64,000 nucleotides of DNA from an uncultured Oscillospiraceae bacterium. GTDB lineage: Bacteria; Bacillota; Clostridia; Oscillospirales; Oscillospiraceae. Made by a program: the position numbers and the translations under genes. This document shows positions 22,681 through 31,846 of the stretch, piece after piece. Every line of letters starts with the position of its first letter. Within the stretch, counting starts at the first letter, position 1. The stretch lies in assembly GCA_910589155.1 (NCBI GenBank), contig CAJURY010000004.1:29235-93234 (forward strand), written 5' to 3'. Under the pieces are notes generated by a model. It did not search any database, was not told the DNA's origin, and was given only the letters and a program-made list of their open reading frames with translations.

Positions 22681-22780
22681 GCCGCGCAAATTGAGACGGC
22701 AGCCGCTGTCGAGCGACCCCCAAGGGTGTGCCAAATCTGCAGCGGGGTTCGTGACGCATTGCCAGTGGGCGCTGCCCGCC
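22681..22780 (-). repeat. Family B repeat, minus orientation
   Basis: GACGGCAGCCGCTGTCGAGC, CCCCAAGGGTGTGCCAAATC, TGCAGCGGGGTTCGTGACGC and a GTGGGCGCTGCCCGCC hairpin: one unit between recF and gyrB. Confidence 0.7.
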
Positions 22781-22849
22781 TCTATGGCATATGTTTGGAT
22801 TGTCCGCTGATATGCAATGTTTCTTCTGTTTTTTATTATGATTGAAAAT

Positions 22850-22867
22850 AAGCCAAATATTTGGCTT
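22850..22867. promoter_or_regulatory. Perfect palindrome upstream of gyrB
   Basis: AAGCCAAATATTTGGCTT, 18 bp, 52 bp before the gyrB start, followed by TTTTC. It could be an operator or a weak terminator hairpin ending transcription from recF; sequence alone does not decide. Confidence 0.45.
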
Positions 22868-22919
22868 TTCAAATAAATTTTCGCATTTTCTCAAATTTCT
22901 TTGAAAGGGAGGTCTGTTC

Positions 22920-24854
22920 ATGTCTGACGAATTATATCAAAGGGTCGAACAGGAATATGACGCCAATCAAATTCAGGTTCTGGAAGGGCTGGAGGCCGTG
23001 CGCAAGCGTCCCGGTATGTATATCGGCTCCACCTCCGCTTCCGGTCTGCACCACCTTGTCTATGAAATCGTAGATAACGCCATTGACGAAGCTTTGGCGG
23101 GCTACTGCAAGCATATTACCGTGACCATCAATCCCGGCGATTCCATTACCGTTACCGACGACGGCCGAGGCATCCCCGTGGACATTCAGCCCCAGACCGG
23201 CCGCCCCGCGCTGGAGGTCGTGTATACCGTGCTCCATGCCGGCGGCAAATTCGGCGGCGGCGGCTACAAGGTCTCCGGGGGCTTGCACGGCGTAGGCGCG
23301 TCCGTTGTAAACGCCCTGTCCGAATGGCTCCAGGTGCGGGTGCATAAAAACGGCAATATTTACGAAATGCGCTTTGCAAGGGGCAATATTACCCAGGAAA
23401 TGAAAATTGTCGGCAAAACCGACCGCAACGGTACGGAAGTCACCTTCCAGCCGGACAGCGAAATGTTTGACACGGTGGTTTTTGACTACGAAACCCTGCA
23501 TACTCGTATGCGGGAGGAGGCGTTTTTGAACGCCGGGTTGACCATCACCATCGCGGACAAGCGCACGGAGGACGGCAAAGATGCTACCATGTGCTATGAA
23601 GGGGGCATCCGGGAATTTGTGGCCTGGTGCAACCGAAACAAAAATCCCATTCACAATGATATCGTCTATATGCGCGGCACAAAGGGCGACGCTTCCGCGG
23701 AAATCGCACTGCAATATAACGACAGCTACAACGAATTCTTATTGAGCTTCGCCAACGATGTGCACACCACAGAAGGCGGTATGCATGAAACCGGCTTCAA
23801 AACCGCGCTCACCAGAGTTTTGAACGCCTACGGCACGAAAAACGGCATCATCAAGGGCGACGACAAGGTAACGGGCGAGGATTGCCGGGAGGGCATCACG
23901 GCGATTATCTCTGTGAAGCTCACGGAAGCCCAGTTTGAAGGCCAGACCAAAACCAAGCTTGGAAACGCCTATATCCGAACGCTGGTGGACGGCATTGTAA
24001 ACGAGCAGCTAACCACCTACTTTGAAGAACACCCCCAGACGGCGAAAATCATTCTGGAAAAGGCCATGACCGCCAACCGCGCCAGAGAAGCCGCCCGAAA
24101 AGCCAGAGATTCCATACGGCGCAAGACCGCCTTGGGCGGCGCAGCCATGCCGGATAAGCTCCGGGACTGCAACGAATCCGACCCCAGCCTCACGGAAATT
24201 TACATCGTGGAGGGCGACTCCGCAGGCGGCTCCGCCACCCAGGGCAGAGACTCCCGGTTCCAGGCGATTTTGCCCTTGTGGGGCAAAATGCTCAACGTGG
24301 AAAAGGCCAGAGAGGATAAGGTCATCGGCAACGACAAATTGCAGCCGGTGATCACCGCTCTGGGCGCGGGCATCGGCGAGGAATTTGACACGAGTAAATT
24401 ACGCTATCACAAGGTCGTGATTATGGCCGACGCCGACGTGGACGGCAGCCATATCAGAACGCTCCTTCTCACCTTTTTCTTCCGCTTTATGCGGCCGCTG
24501 ATTGAAAACGGCTATGTGTACGCCGCTATGCCGCCGCTTTTCAAGCTGGTGCGGGGCAAAACCACCCGCTACGCCTTCTCCGACCCGGAACGGGATCAGA
24601 TTTCCGCGGAAATGCGGGGCGACAATCCCAACGCCAAGGTGGACATCAGCCGGAACAAGGGTCTTGGCGAAATGGATCCCCACGAATTATGGGAGACAAC
24701 CATGAACCCGGAGACCAGAACCCTGAAGCGGATTACCCTGGAGGACGCCACCAGAGCCGACGAGATTTTCACCCTTTTAATGGGCGAAAAGGTAGAACCC
24801 CGCCGGGATTATATTGAGCAGAACGCCCAGTTTGCCCAGAATCTGGACTATTGA
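22920..24854 (+). CDS. gyrB: DNA gyrase subunit B
   Basis: A 644-residue type IIA topoisomerase subunit with ATPase and TOPRIM domains. The GHKL ATP site is seen in YEIVDNAIDEALAGY (Asn and Glu of the N-box) and DDGRGIPVD, GGGGYKVSGGLHGVGASVVN is the ATP lid. In the TOPRIM domain, IVEGDSAGGSATQGRDSRFQ carries the catalytic Glu and ADADVDGSHIRTLL the metal-binding DxD. QLTTYFEEHPQTA precedes it. The length is typical of Firmicute GyrB without the Gram-negative insertion. AAAGGGAGG lies 8 nt before the ATG. Separated from gyrA by a decayed transposon. Confidence 0.98.
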   Translation: MSDELYQRVEQEYDANQIQVLEGLEAVRKRPGMYIGSTSASGLHHLVYEIVDNAIDEALAGYCKHITVTINPGDSITVTDDGRGIPVDIQPQTGRPALEVVYTVLHAGGKFGGGGYKVSGGLHGVGASVVNALSEWLQVRVHKNGNIYEMRFARGNITQEMKIVGKTDRNGTEVTFQPDSEMFDTVVFDYETLHTRMREEAFLNAGLTITIADKRTEDGKDATMCYEGGIREFVAWCNRNKNPIHNDIVYMRGTKGDASAEIALQYNDSYNEFLLSFANDVHTTEGGMHETGFKTALTRVLNAYGTKNGIIKGDDKVTGEDCREGITAIISVKLTEAQFEGQTKTKLGNAYIRTLVDGIVNEQLTTYFEEHPQTAKIILEKAMTANRAREAARKARDSIRRKTALGGAAMPDKLRDCNESDPSLTEIYIVEGDSAGGSATQGRDSRFQAILPLWGKMLNVEKAREDKVIGNDKLQPVITALGAGIGEEFDTSKLRYHKVVIMADADVDGSHIRTLLLTFFFRFMRPLIENGYVYAAMPPLFKLVRGKTTRYAFSDPERDQISAEMRGDNPNAKVDISRNKGLGEMDPHELWETTMNPETRTLKRITLEDATRADEIFTLLMGEKVEPRRDYIEQNAQFAQNLDY

Positions 24855-24882
24855 TTGTTTTAAGCATGAAATGCAGTGAACT

Positions 24883-25377
24883 GTAGGGCGGGGTCATGAC
24901 CCCGCCGGGCACTGATTCATGCAGCATCCATCGCTTTTTTATTTATATGAAAGATGAGTTTGAGCGCCTGTTCTATCCCAAAAGAAAAAATCCCCGGCTG
25001 AAAAATGGATTGTTATGCCAAGTCACATTCATATGATTCTTGTACTGCAAGAACAAGCTGCTCCTTTGCCTGCTTTAGTCGGTCAATATAAATCCTATGT
25101 TACAAGAAAAATTCATGAAATGTATCCCATTTTGAATGTTTGGCAAAGGCATTTCATGAGCATGTAATACGAAATCAGGCAGGTTATGAAAAAAATTTGG
25201 AATTACATTGATGAAAATCCCATGAAGTGGAGGACGATTGCTTTTTCATTAGGGAATAGCGTTATAAATGCAGAAATGCTGTCAATATAAAATGAAAGGC
25301 AAAGTTATTTTGCAGAAGCGTATTTGCCATCATAATTGAATTTTTAACTGCCCGGCGGAGTCATGACTTCGCCCTAC
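24883..25377 (+). mobile_element. REP-bounded element enclosing a RAYT remnant (495 bp)
   Basis: Left end GTAGGGCGGGGTCATGACCC then CGCCGGGCA; right end is its inverse, TGCCCGGCGGAGTCATGACT then TCGCCCTAC. The ends start with GTAG and finish with CTAC like the other family A copies, and the interior encodes a broken REP-associated tyrosine transposase. The element separates gyrB from gyrA. Confidence 0.8.
24947..25265 (+). pseudogene. Decayed RAYT (TnpA-REP, Y1 HUH) transposase
   Basis: Pieces in several frames match RAYT proteins in order: FYPKRKNPRLKN (N-terminal RAYT motif), then after an internal deletion WIVMPSHIHMILVL with the HUH metal-binding His-x-His (codons 25024-25032), then LVGQYKSYVTRKIHEMYP, WQR, EHVIRNQAGYEK and IWNYIDENPMKW, the familiar C-terminal block. 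At least three frameshifts and an internal deletion of roughly 50 codons break it, so no active protein can be made. RAYTs are single-copy relatives of IS200/IS605 transposases thought to move REP hairpins. The flanking inverted GTAG hairpins are what such an enzyme would recognise. Confidence 0.8.
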
Positions 25378-25489
25378 AGCGCGTCATGATAGCTGCACCT
25401 GAATTTTATAGCATAAAAATGTAACGTGTATACAAGCGTATGATTGCAGGATCTCAGGAGAGCGGCACCACAAAAAGGAGGCGTTTTTA

Positions 25490-28009
25490 TTGGCGCAGCA
25501 CAAAAAAGACTACAAGCCGGAGGACATTATGTACCCCGATCAGTCCATTGTGACCTCCGAGCTTGTCCATGAAATGAAAAACAGCTACATCGAGTACGCC
25601 ATGTCCGTTATTGTCGGCCGTGCGCTGCCCGACGTGCGGGACGGCCTGAAGCCGGTACACCGGCGGATCTTGTACGCGATGTATGAGGATAATCTTACTT
25701 CCGACCGCCCCTTCCGCAAGTCCGCCACCTGCGTGGGCGACGTTTTGGGTCGGTATCATCCCCATGGCGACGGTTCCGTATACGACGCCCTGGTGCGCTT
25801 GGCGCAGGATTTTTCCATGCGCTATATGCTGGTGGATGGTCACGGCAACTTCGGTTCCGTAGACGGCGACCCCCCGGCGGCTTACCGTTATACGGAAGCC
25901 AGAATGTCCAAAATTTCCAATGAAATGCTCCGGGACATTGAAAAGGATACGGTAAACTGGGATCCCAACTTTGACGAGACCCGGAAAGAGCCGCGGGTTT
26001 TGCCCAGCCGCTTCCCCAATCTGTTGGTAAACGGTTCTTCCGGCATCGCCGTGGGTATGGCCACCAACATCCCGCCCCACAATTTAACGGAGGTCATCAA
26101 CGCCTGTATCTGCGTGCTGGACGACCCGGAAGCGACCCTGGCCGACCTCATGGAGCACGTCACAGGCCCTGATTTTCCCACCAAGGGCATCATTTTGGGC
26201 AGAGCGGGTATCCGCGCCGCCTACGCCACGGGCAAAGGCCGCTTAACCCTTCGGGCAAGGACGCATTTTGAAGAATTTGGCCAAAACCGCACGAGAATTA
26301 TTGTGACGGAAATCCCCTATCAGGTCAACAAGCGGATGCTCATCAAAAATATGGCCGATCAGGTGAACGATAAGCGTCTGGACGGCATTTCCGACATTCG
26401 GGACGAATCCGACCGGAACGGTATGCGCATTGTCATTGAGCTAAAAAGGGAAGCCAACGCCCAGGTGGTTTTAAACCGGCTGTTTGCTCAGACCCAACTG
26501 CAAACGACCTTCGCCATCAATATGCTGGCGCTGGTGAAAAATCAGTCTCAGCCCAAGGTTTTATCCCTACGGGAAATTCTGGACGAATATCTGGCCTTCC
26601 AGGAGGAGGTCATCATCCGGCGCACCCGGTTCGACCTGAAAAAAGCCCAGGATCGCGCCCATTTGCTGGAGGGTCTGCTCATTGCCCAGGACAATATCGA
26701 TGAAGTGATTCGGATTATCCGTACCTCCTATGATAACGCCAAGGATAATCTGATGGAAAAGTTCGGACTTTCCGACGTGCAGGCTCAGGCAATTTTGGAT
26801 ATGCAGCTCAAGCGTCTGCAAGGTCTGGAACGGGACAAGCTTCTGGCCGAGTACAAGGAGCTGGAAGAGCGGATCGCCTACTACCAGCAGGTTTTGGGAG
26901 ACATTAATCTGGTAAAATCCATTTTGAAGGATGAGCTGATCGCCATCCGGGACAAGTTTGGCGACGGCCGCCTGACGGAAATCCAGGATGTGGAGGACGA
27001 AATCGATATTGAGGATCTCATCGAGGAGGAGGACTGCTGCTTTACCCTGTCCAACTGCGGTTACATGAAGCGGATGCCCGTGGACACCTACCGCACCCAG
27101 GGCAGAGGCGGCCGGGGCGTCAACGCCCAGAACCTCAAGGATGAGGATTTTGTCAAGAATATTACCATAGCGTCCACCCACGACCATATGCTGTTTTTCA
27201 CCGATTTGGGACGGGTACACCACCGCAAGGGCTATCAGATTCCCGAAGCCGGGCGCACCGCCAGAGGCACGGCCATTGTCAACGTGCTGCCCTTGGAGCC
27301 GGGAGAAGCCGTTACCGCCATGGTTGTGACCCATGATTTCCATGAGGACGAATATTTGGTCATGGTGACAAGAAACGGAACGGTGAAGCGCATCGCCTTT
27401 ACAACCATCGCCACCAACCGAAAAACCGGGATACGGGCGCTGACATTGGAGGAGGACGACCACCTGATTTCTGTGATGCGCACCAACGGCAACGACAATA
27501 TCGTGATTGCCACCGCCGGGGGGATGGCGATTTGCTTCAACGAGCAGGATGTGCGACCCATGGGGCGGGAGGCCGCCGGCGTACGGGGCATTTCCCTCAG
27601 CGACGGAGACTATGTCATCGGCGCGGAAAAGGCGGAGGAGGGCAAGACCTTGCTCACCGTCACGGAAAACGGCTACGGCAAGCGCACGGAGCTTTCCGAG
27701 TATCTGCGCCTTGGGCCAAACGGCGAGCGAATCGCCCAGGGTCGCGGCGGCAAGGGTCTCAAAAACTATAATATTACGGCGAAAACCGGCAATGTGGCCG
27801 GCTGCCGTGTGGTAGATGAAACCGACGATGTAATTCTCATCGAGTCCGGCGGCGTGATTATCCGCATTCCTGCTGCCAGCATCAACGTGTACAAGCGGGA
27901 CACCCAAGGCGTTATCGTCATGCGGGTGGAGGAAGGCAACCGGGTCATCGGCGTGGAGCGCATCACCCCGGAAGTGGAAAGTGAAGAACAGGCCGAAGAA
28001 GGCGTCTAA
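25490..28009 (+). CDS. gyrA: DNA gyrase subunit A
   Basis: An 839-residue breakage-reunion subunit. The catalytic tyrosine is Tyr134 in AAYRYTEARM. The quinolone-determining region reads RYHPHGDGSVYDALVRLAQD (residues 88-107): Gly95 stands where E. coli has Ser83, while Asp99 matches Asp87. The C-terminal half contains the beta-pinwheel repeats, with the GyrA box QGRGGRGVNAQ-like segment near residue 540 (QGRGGRG). The TTG start at 25490 follows AGGAGG by 8 nt. A perfect terminator follows the stop. The protein is complete. Confidence 0.98.
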   Translation: MAQHKKDYKPEDIMYPDQSIVTSELVHEMKNSYIEYAMSVIVGRALPDVRDGLKPVHRRILYAMYEDNLTSDRPFRKSATCVGDVLGRYHPHGDGSVYDALVRLAQDFSMRYMLVDGHGNFGSVDGDPPAAYRYTEARMSKISNEMLRDIEKDTVNWDPNFDETRKEPRVLPSRFPNLLVNGSSGIAVGMATNIPPHNLTEVINACICVLDDPEATLADLMEHVTGPDFPTKGIILGRAGIRAAYATGKGRLTLRARTHFEEFGQNRTRIIVTEIPYQVNKRMLIKNMADQVNDKRLDGISDIRDESDRNGMRIVIELKREANAQVVLNRLFAQTQLQTTFAINMLALVKNQSQPKVLSLREILDEYLAFQEEVIIRRTRFDLKKAQDRAHLLEGLLIAQDNIDEVIRIIRTSYDNAKDNLMEKFGLSDVQAQAILDMQLKRLQGLERDKLLAEYKELEERIAYYQQVLGDINLVKSILKDELIAIRDKFGDGRLTEIQDVEDEIDIEDLIEEEDCCFTLSNCGYMKRMPVDTYRTQGRGGRGVNAQNLKDEDFVKNITIASTHDHMLFFTDLGRVHHRKGYQIPEAGRTARGTAIVNVLPLEPGEAVTAMVVTHDFHEDEYLVMVTRNGTVKRIAFTTIATNRKTGIRALTLEEDDHLISVMRTNGNDNIVIATAGGMAICFNEQDVRPMGREAAGVRGISLSDGDYVIGAEKAEEGKTLLTVTENGYGKRTELSEYLRLGPNGERIAQGRGGKGLKNYNITAKTGNVAGCRVVDETDDVILIESGGVIIRIPAASINVYKRDTQGVIVMRVEEGNRVIGVERITPEVESEEQAEEGV

Positions 28010-28016
28010 AGGTTCA

Positions 28017-28053
28017 AACAGGAAAGCCAGAATTCTGGCTTTCCTGTTTTTTT
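28017..28053 (+). terminator. gyrA terminator
   Basis: A perfect 32-bp palindrome (28017-28048, AACAGGAAAGCCAGAA and its inverse) followed by a run of T residues, starting 8 bp after the gyrA stop. Confidence 0.95.
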
Positions 28054-28207
28054 ATATGAACTGGGGCGCAGTTTCAAGAATGCGTCATATGCCTGCAAAA
28101 TTTGAAACATATTCCAATTCTTTGCAAGAACCAATTTTCGCCGCAAGGGCGCAACTGCGTGTTCGCCTGTTTCCACCCGGCTTTCGGCGCAAGCCCAATA
28201 AAAGATC

Positions 28208-28335
28208 GTAGTATGTGTGCGCCCGTTTCCAACTTTTCGTGAGAACGCTGTCATTGCGCGAAAGCATAGTCAACGCGGCAATCTCTCGAATCTGTCATTG
28301 CCTCCCAACGGGCGAACACACAGGTTCGCCCCTAC
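28208..28335 (+). repeat. Family A repeat, short copy (128 bp)
   Basis: Degenerate GTAG hairpin (GTAGTATGTGTGCGCCC) at the left, the GAGAACGCTGTCATTGCGCG block also found in the long copies, and a good inverted REP (GGGCGAACACACAGGTTCGC then CCCTAC) at the right. The spacer on to 28590 shows no further gene. Confidence 0.7.
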
Positions 28336-28589
28336 GGCAACGACTGCTACCATGGCAGCGCCTTTGCGTCGTATATGCAACTGCGACGCAAAATAGGACA
28401 AGAGCACTGTGAGAAAAGAAGGAGATTGATCCCCGCACCAGGCCAGTTGCCCGCAGCAGTGCAACAAACGCCCTTTTTTTCGCAAGAATTGAGAAGGAAG
28501 GTTTATCCAATGGAGCCTTCCACAAACAGTTGAAAAAATTGCCGTTGCCTTTCGTCTTGGCAATGGCCGCGAAAAAGGGAGGAAACAGC

Positions 28590-30275
28590 TTGAAAACAAC
28601 ACAGAAAATCAGCATGGATTTGATTCGGCGGGATTTTATGCCCCGGGTTACAGTCAAGCAGGGGGATACGAATTCCAGACAGGTGGAGCTGGCGCTTTTT
28701 GAAGGGGGCGTAGCCTGGGTGATCCCGGCAGAAGCAATGGTCATTGTCCGCTACCGAAAGGCCGACGGCACTGCCGGACTGTACGATACTTTGCCGGACG
28801 GTACCGCGGCGGCGTCCGCGTCGGAAAACGTACTGACGATCAACCTTGCGCCGCAAATGCTCACGTATGCGGGTACGGTCTGCGCAGACGTAGTACTGGT
28901 ACAGGAGGATAAGCGGCTTGCCACGTTTAATTTTATCATCCATGTGGAAATCGCGCCCACCAGCGGGGCGGCTCTGGAATCTCAGGACTATTACAAGGTC
29001 GTCACATTGGATCAGATCAACGCCGCTTTGGCCGAACGGGTGAAAACCGTCAATTACATCGGGCCGGACGAAAACGGCAATGTAAACGTGGACGCGGTGC
29101 CGGTTTCCGGGGGTACGTTTACGGGACCTGTGTACATTGGCCAAAACGGCGCGCTGTATTTGAACGGACCCAACGGCATGAAGGTGCAGCTCAAAGGAGA
29201 ACAGACAGCGCAGGGGGATATGGCGGTGCGGCTTGTGCAGAATCCGAGCCGCAAGGACGCGTGCCTTCGGGGGATCGCGGAACCAAGGCAAGAGAACGAC
29301 GCGGCAAACAAAGCTTATGTGGATGCTGGAGACAAGGTAAAATCGGTGAACGGCCTGATTGGCGCGGTGCGTTTGGGGGCGTTGGACGTGGGGGCGCTGC
29401 CCAAGGACGGCGGTCTGGTAGAAGGCGCGCTGGCCGTGCAGGACTGGCTGGATTTTCCCATAGGTAAGAATCTGGGTGTGCATATCATGGCGGAAACCGG
29501 GCAAGACGGCTCCAAAATTCCTTCGCTGGCATTTTACGGAGATAACAGCGATGAGGCGGTGCGTCTGCGCAATGTGGCGGAGCCAACGGAGGCGGGAGAC
29601 GCGGTTTCCAAGGGCTATCTGGAGAGACTACTTTCTAAAATCGGCAATTTTTTGGAGGGCGTACAGATTGGCAGCGGGGATACGGGCTTTGTCATTGTAT
29701 CGGAGAGTAATGTTCCCACTGCGCCGGCCATGGCGCTGTATGGACAAAACGGCGACGAGCCAGTACGGATTCAGGGAGTGGCCGCCCCTCAGGGAAATGG
29801 GGACGCGGCGAATAAAAAATATGTAGACGACGCCGTTGCCGCAGGGCAGGTCAGCGCGGGAGTGGCTGCAATCAACGGGCAAAGCGGCAGGGTTACATTG
29901 CCTGTTTCCGGCTTTGGACTGTGCGAAACCCCGGCGGACACGGTGGTAAAGGAGATCGCCGGGCTGACTTCCGGGTTCGTGGCTACAGACGGCGCAATCC
30001 TGGCTGTAAAATTTACACAGGTAAACAGCGCGTCGATTCCCAAGCTGAAGGTGGGGAATGAAACCGCGCCGATATATCACTGGCGGACCAATTATAATGC
30101 AAAACAGGGAGATATGGGAAGCTGCACCCATCTTTTCCTCTATTATGCCGGGGTTTGGCTGCTTTTGAATCCCCTGAGCGACACGCCGAAAAAGGGTGTG
30201 GATTACTGGACGGCGGAGGATGTGGCGCAGATCAAAAGCTATTTGGAAGAAGCGGTGCTGGGAGGCGCGTGGTAA
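28590..30275 (+). CDS. Phage-type baseplate upper protein / tail fibre (BppU-like N-terminus)
   Basis: A 561-residue structural protein. The first 130 residues (MDLIRRDFMPRVTVKQGDTN, then RQVELALFEGGVAW and VIVRYRKADG) match the BppU N-terminal fold that anchors receptor-binding proteins to siphophage baseplates. Further on are fibre-like repeats: NKAYVDAGDKVKSVNGLIGAV and NKKYVDDAVAAG...AINGQSGRV, plus two similar NGPNGMKV/MALYGQNGDEPVRI blocks. It has no signal peptide. I prefer the TTG at 28590 with GGAGG 7 nt before it. It overlaps the next gene by one base (TAATG). No capsid, portal, terminase or integrase gene is nearby. Confidence 0.75.
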   Translation: MKTTQKISMDLIRRDFMPRVTVKQGDTNSRQVELALFEGGVAWVIPAEAMVIVRYRKADGTAGLYDTLPDGTAAASASENVLTINLAPQMLTYAGTVCADVVLVQEDKRLATFNFIIHVEIAPTSGAALESQDYYKVVTLDQINAALAERVKTVNYIGPDENGNVNVDAVPVSGGTFTGPVYIGQNGALYLNGPNGMKVQLKGEQTAQGDMAVRLVQNPSRKDACLRGIAEPRQENDAANKAYVDAGDKVKSVNGLIGAVRLGALDVGALPKDGGLVEGALAVQDWLDFPIGKNLGVHIMAETGQDGSKIPSLAFYGDNSDEAVRLRNVAEPTEAGDAVSKGYLERLLSKIGNFLEGVQIGSGDTGFVIVSESNVPTAPAMALYGQNGDEPVRIQGVAAPQGNGDAANKKYVDDAVAAGQVSAGVAAINGQSGRVTLPVSGFGLCETPADTVVKEIAGLTSGFVATDGAILAVKFTQVNSASIPKLKVGNETAPIYHWRTNYNAKQGDMGSCTHLFLYYAGVWLLLNPLSDTPKKGVDYWTAEDVAQIKSYLEEAVLGGAW

Positions 30276-31243
30276 TGAGCGTTCGCAGCGAAATGACGGC
30301 TTTGGCCGAGCAAGTGCGGCGGCTTACCGGCGGCGCGGCGCAGCTTCGCGCAGGGGAAATGGCGCAGGCGCTGCATAAAATTGACCAACAGGAAAAAACG
30401 ATTCTCGTACCGGAAAAGTTTGGCGGCGCAATGGCCGCCTTGGCCGGGCAGGTGCGCCGGCTCACTGGGAAAACGGGCGCCCTTGGTATTGTGGAGATGA
30501 CCCAGGCGCTGTCTGAAGTGGCGGTTCCCGTGCGTCTGGCGGACGCTGAATCTGGGATCATTCTGGGCTACGCCAGCCGGGATCGGGATATTGTTGCCAT
30601 CGCCCCCAAAATCGCCTATTTTGGGGAAACCATGGCGTTGGAGGATTTACGCAAATACAATTTAACTGTGAACACAATACAAACCTTTGCCGGATGGTTT
30701 GCAAGCGCCACGCCCCTGACCGCCGCCGGAGCGGAGACGGACAAGGTCACGGATTTAACCACCGCGCCGGAAACAATCTATGCCCACTGGATCGACGCGG
30801 GCTATCTCAAAACTACAATCGCCTATACCAGCGGCGCCGCGACGGCCTCCAAAACCTATACCATTTCCACAGTCCCAGACGATTTGTTCAGCCTTTATGG
30901 CTTCGTCATGTCCACCAAGGCGGTAAGCAGCCAGGAGCAGCTTGTCATCGGCGGCACGGTGGAAGGAACAAAGGTAGGCAATTTCAGCAAAACCACCGTA
31001 TTTACCAACATCAGCGTAGCGCCCTTCAGTCCCTCTGATCCCAAAATGGCCAATGATTTCAATGGAAATCTAGGGGGCGCGAATCAAGGAAACGGTTATA
31101 TTACCTATGCGCTGGCCGCCAATTTGCCTGTTGGAAAGACCTTATCCGTCCGCGCATACTACAAAACCAAGGATGGGACTGTGGTGTACGGTCCCATGAC
31201 GCAAAAGCTCCTGGCTGCCAATGCCAGCGATATGGGAATTTGA
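30275..31243 (+). CDS. Phage-associated structural protein of unknown role
   Basis: A 322-residue protein whose N-terminus has a duplicated motif: EMTALAEQVRRLTGGAAQLR then EMAQAL, and AMAALAGQVRRLTGKTGALG then EMTQALSEV, spaced about 45 residues apart, each a likely helical pair. The remainder is Thr/Ala/Gly-rich beta-type sequence such as KTTIAYTSGAATASKTYTIS, typical of virion surface proteins. Its start overlaps the baseplate gene stop by one base and it is followed 16 bp later by the holin gene, so the three form one unit. Similar repeats are found in tail proteins of Clostridia prophages; no closer identification is possible. Confidence 0.6.
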   Translation: MSVRSEMTALAEQVRRLTGGAAQLRAGEMAQALHKIDQQEKTILVPEKFGGAMAALAGQVRRLTGKTGALGIVEMTQALSEVAVPVRLADAESGIILGYASRDRDIVAIAPKIAYFGETMALEDLRKYNLTVNTIQTFAGWFASATPLTAAGAETDKVTDLTTAPETIYAHWIDAGYLKTTIAYTSGAATASKTYTISTVPDDLFSLYGFVMSTKAVSSQEQLVIGGTVEGTKVGNFSKTTVFTNISVAPFSPSDPKMANDFNGNLGGANQGNGYITYALAANLPVGKTLSVRAYYKTKDGTVVYGPMTQKLLAANASDMGI

Positions 31244-31259
31244 GGAAAGAAGGAATATT

Positions 31260-31682
31260 GTGGAGGCAAGAGGCATTTTCTGCGCCGGCATTGGCGCATT
31301 GGGCAGCGCCATAGCAGCGGCGTTGGGCGGCTGGGACGCGCCGCTTCTGACGCTTATCATCTGCATGGCGGCGGACTATGCAACGGGACTTTTGGTGGCG
31401 GGTATTTTTCACGCTTCCAAAAAATCCACCGGCGGCGGGCTGGAGTCCGCCGCCGGATGGAAGGGGTTATCCCGGAAGGCAGCGACGCTTCTGTTGGTTC
31501 TGGTCGCGCACTTTACCGATACCTTGCTGGGAACGGACTGTGTAAGAAATGCCGTTGTCATAGGCTTTTGTACCAATGAGATACTATCCATTGTGGAAAA
31601 CGCCGGTTTGATGGGACTTCCCATCCCGGCGGCTCTGGCAAAAGCCATTGACGTGCTAAAAAACCAGTCGGAAGCGCAGTAA
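31260..31682 (+). CDS. Phage holin (phage_holin_4 / TcdE-BhlA class)
   Basis: A 140-residue membrane protein with three or four hydrophobic segments: IGALGSAIAAALGG, APLLTLIICMAADYATGLLV (with the characteristic M-x-x-D-Y-x-T-G of this class), AATLLLVLVAHFTDTLLG and AVVIGFCTNEILSIVENAGLMG. The NEILSIVENAGLMGLPIP block is diagnostic of phage_holin_4_1. Holins make pores that release endolysin or toxins. GTG start with AAGGA 5-6 nt upstream. No endolysin gene follows, unlike complete prophages. Confidence 0.88.
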   Translation: MEARGIFCAGIGALGSAIAAALGGWDAPLLTLIICMAADYATGLLVAGIFHASKKSTGGGLESAAGWKGLSRKAATLLLVLVAHFTDTLLGTDCVRNAVVIGFCTNEILSIVENAGLMGLPIPAALAKAIDVLKNQSEAQ

Positions 31683-31799
31683 TACGGTAGAGTTGCAAAA
31701 AATTATTTCAAAACTTTAATGAATATTGGGACCATGTAAAAGAGGGAAAAAAGAAGATTTCTATGTTTTCGACAAATTATACAGATAGAGAATGTAGCC

Positions 31800-31846
31800 G
31801 CAGGCAAGTTGTAAAAGGTTATTTTACAACTTGCCTGCGCTTTTTT
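31800..31846 (+). terminator. Strong terminator after the phage-type unit
   Basis: Stem GCAGGCAAGTTGTAAAA with its exact inverse (31800-31838) and TTTTTT at 31841-31846. The rest of the 31682-32132 spacer holds only promoter-like sequence; an open frame at 31845-32051 has no ribosome-binding site and overlaps this terminator. Confidence 0.9.
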
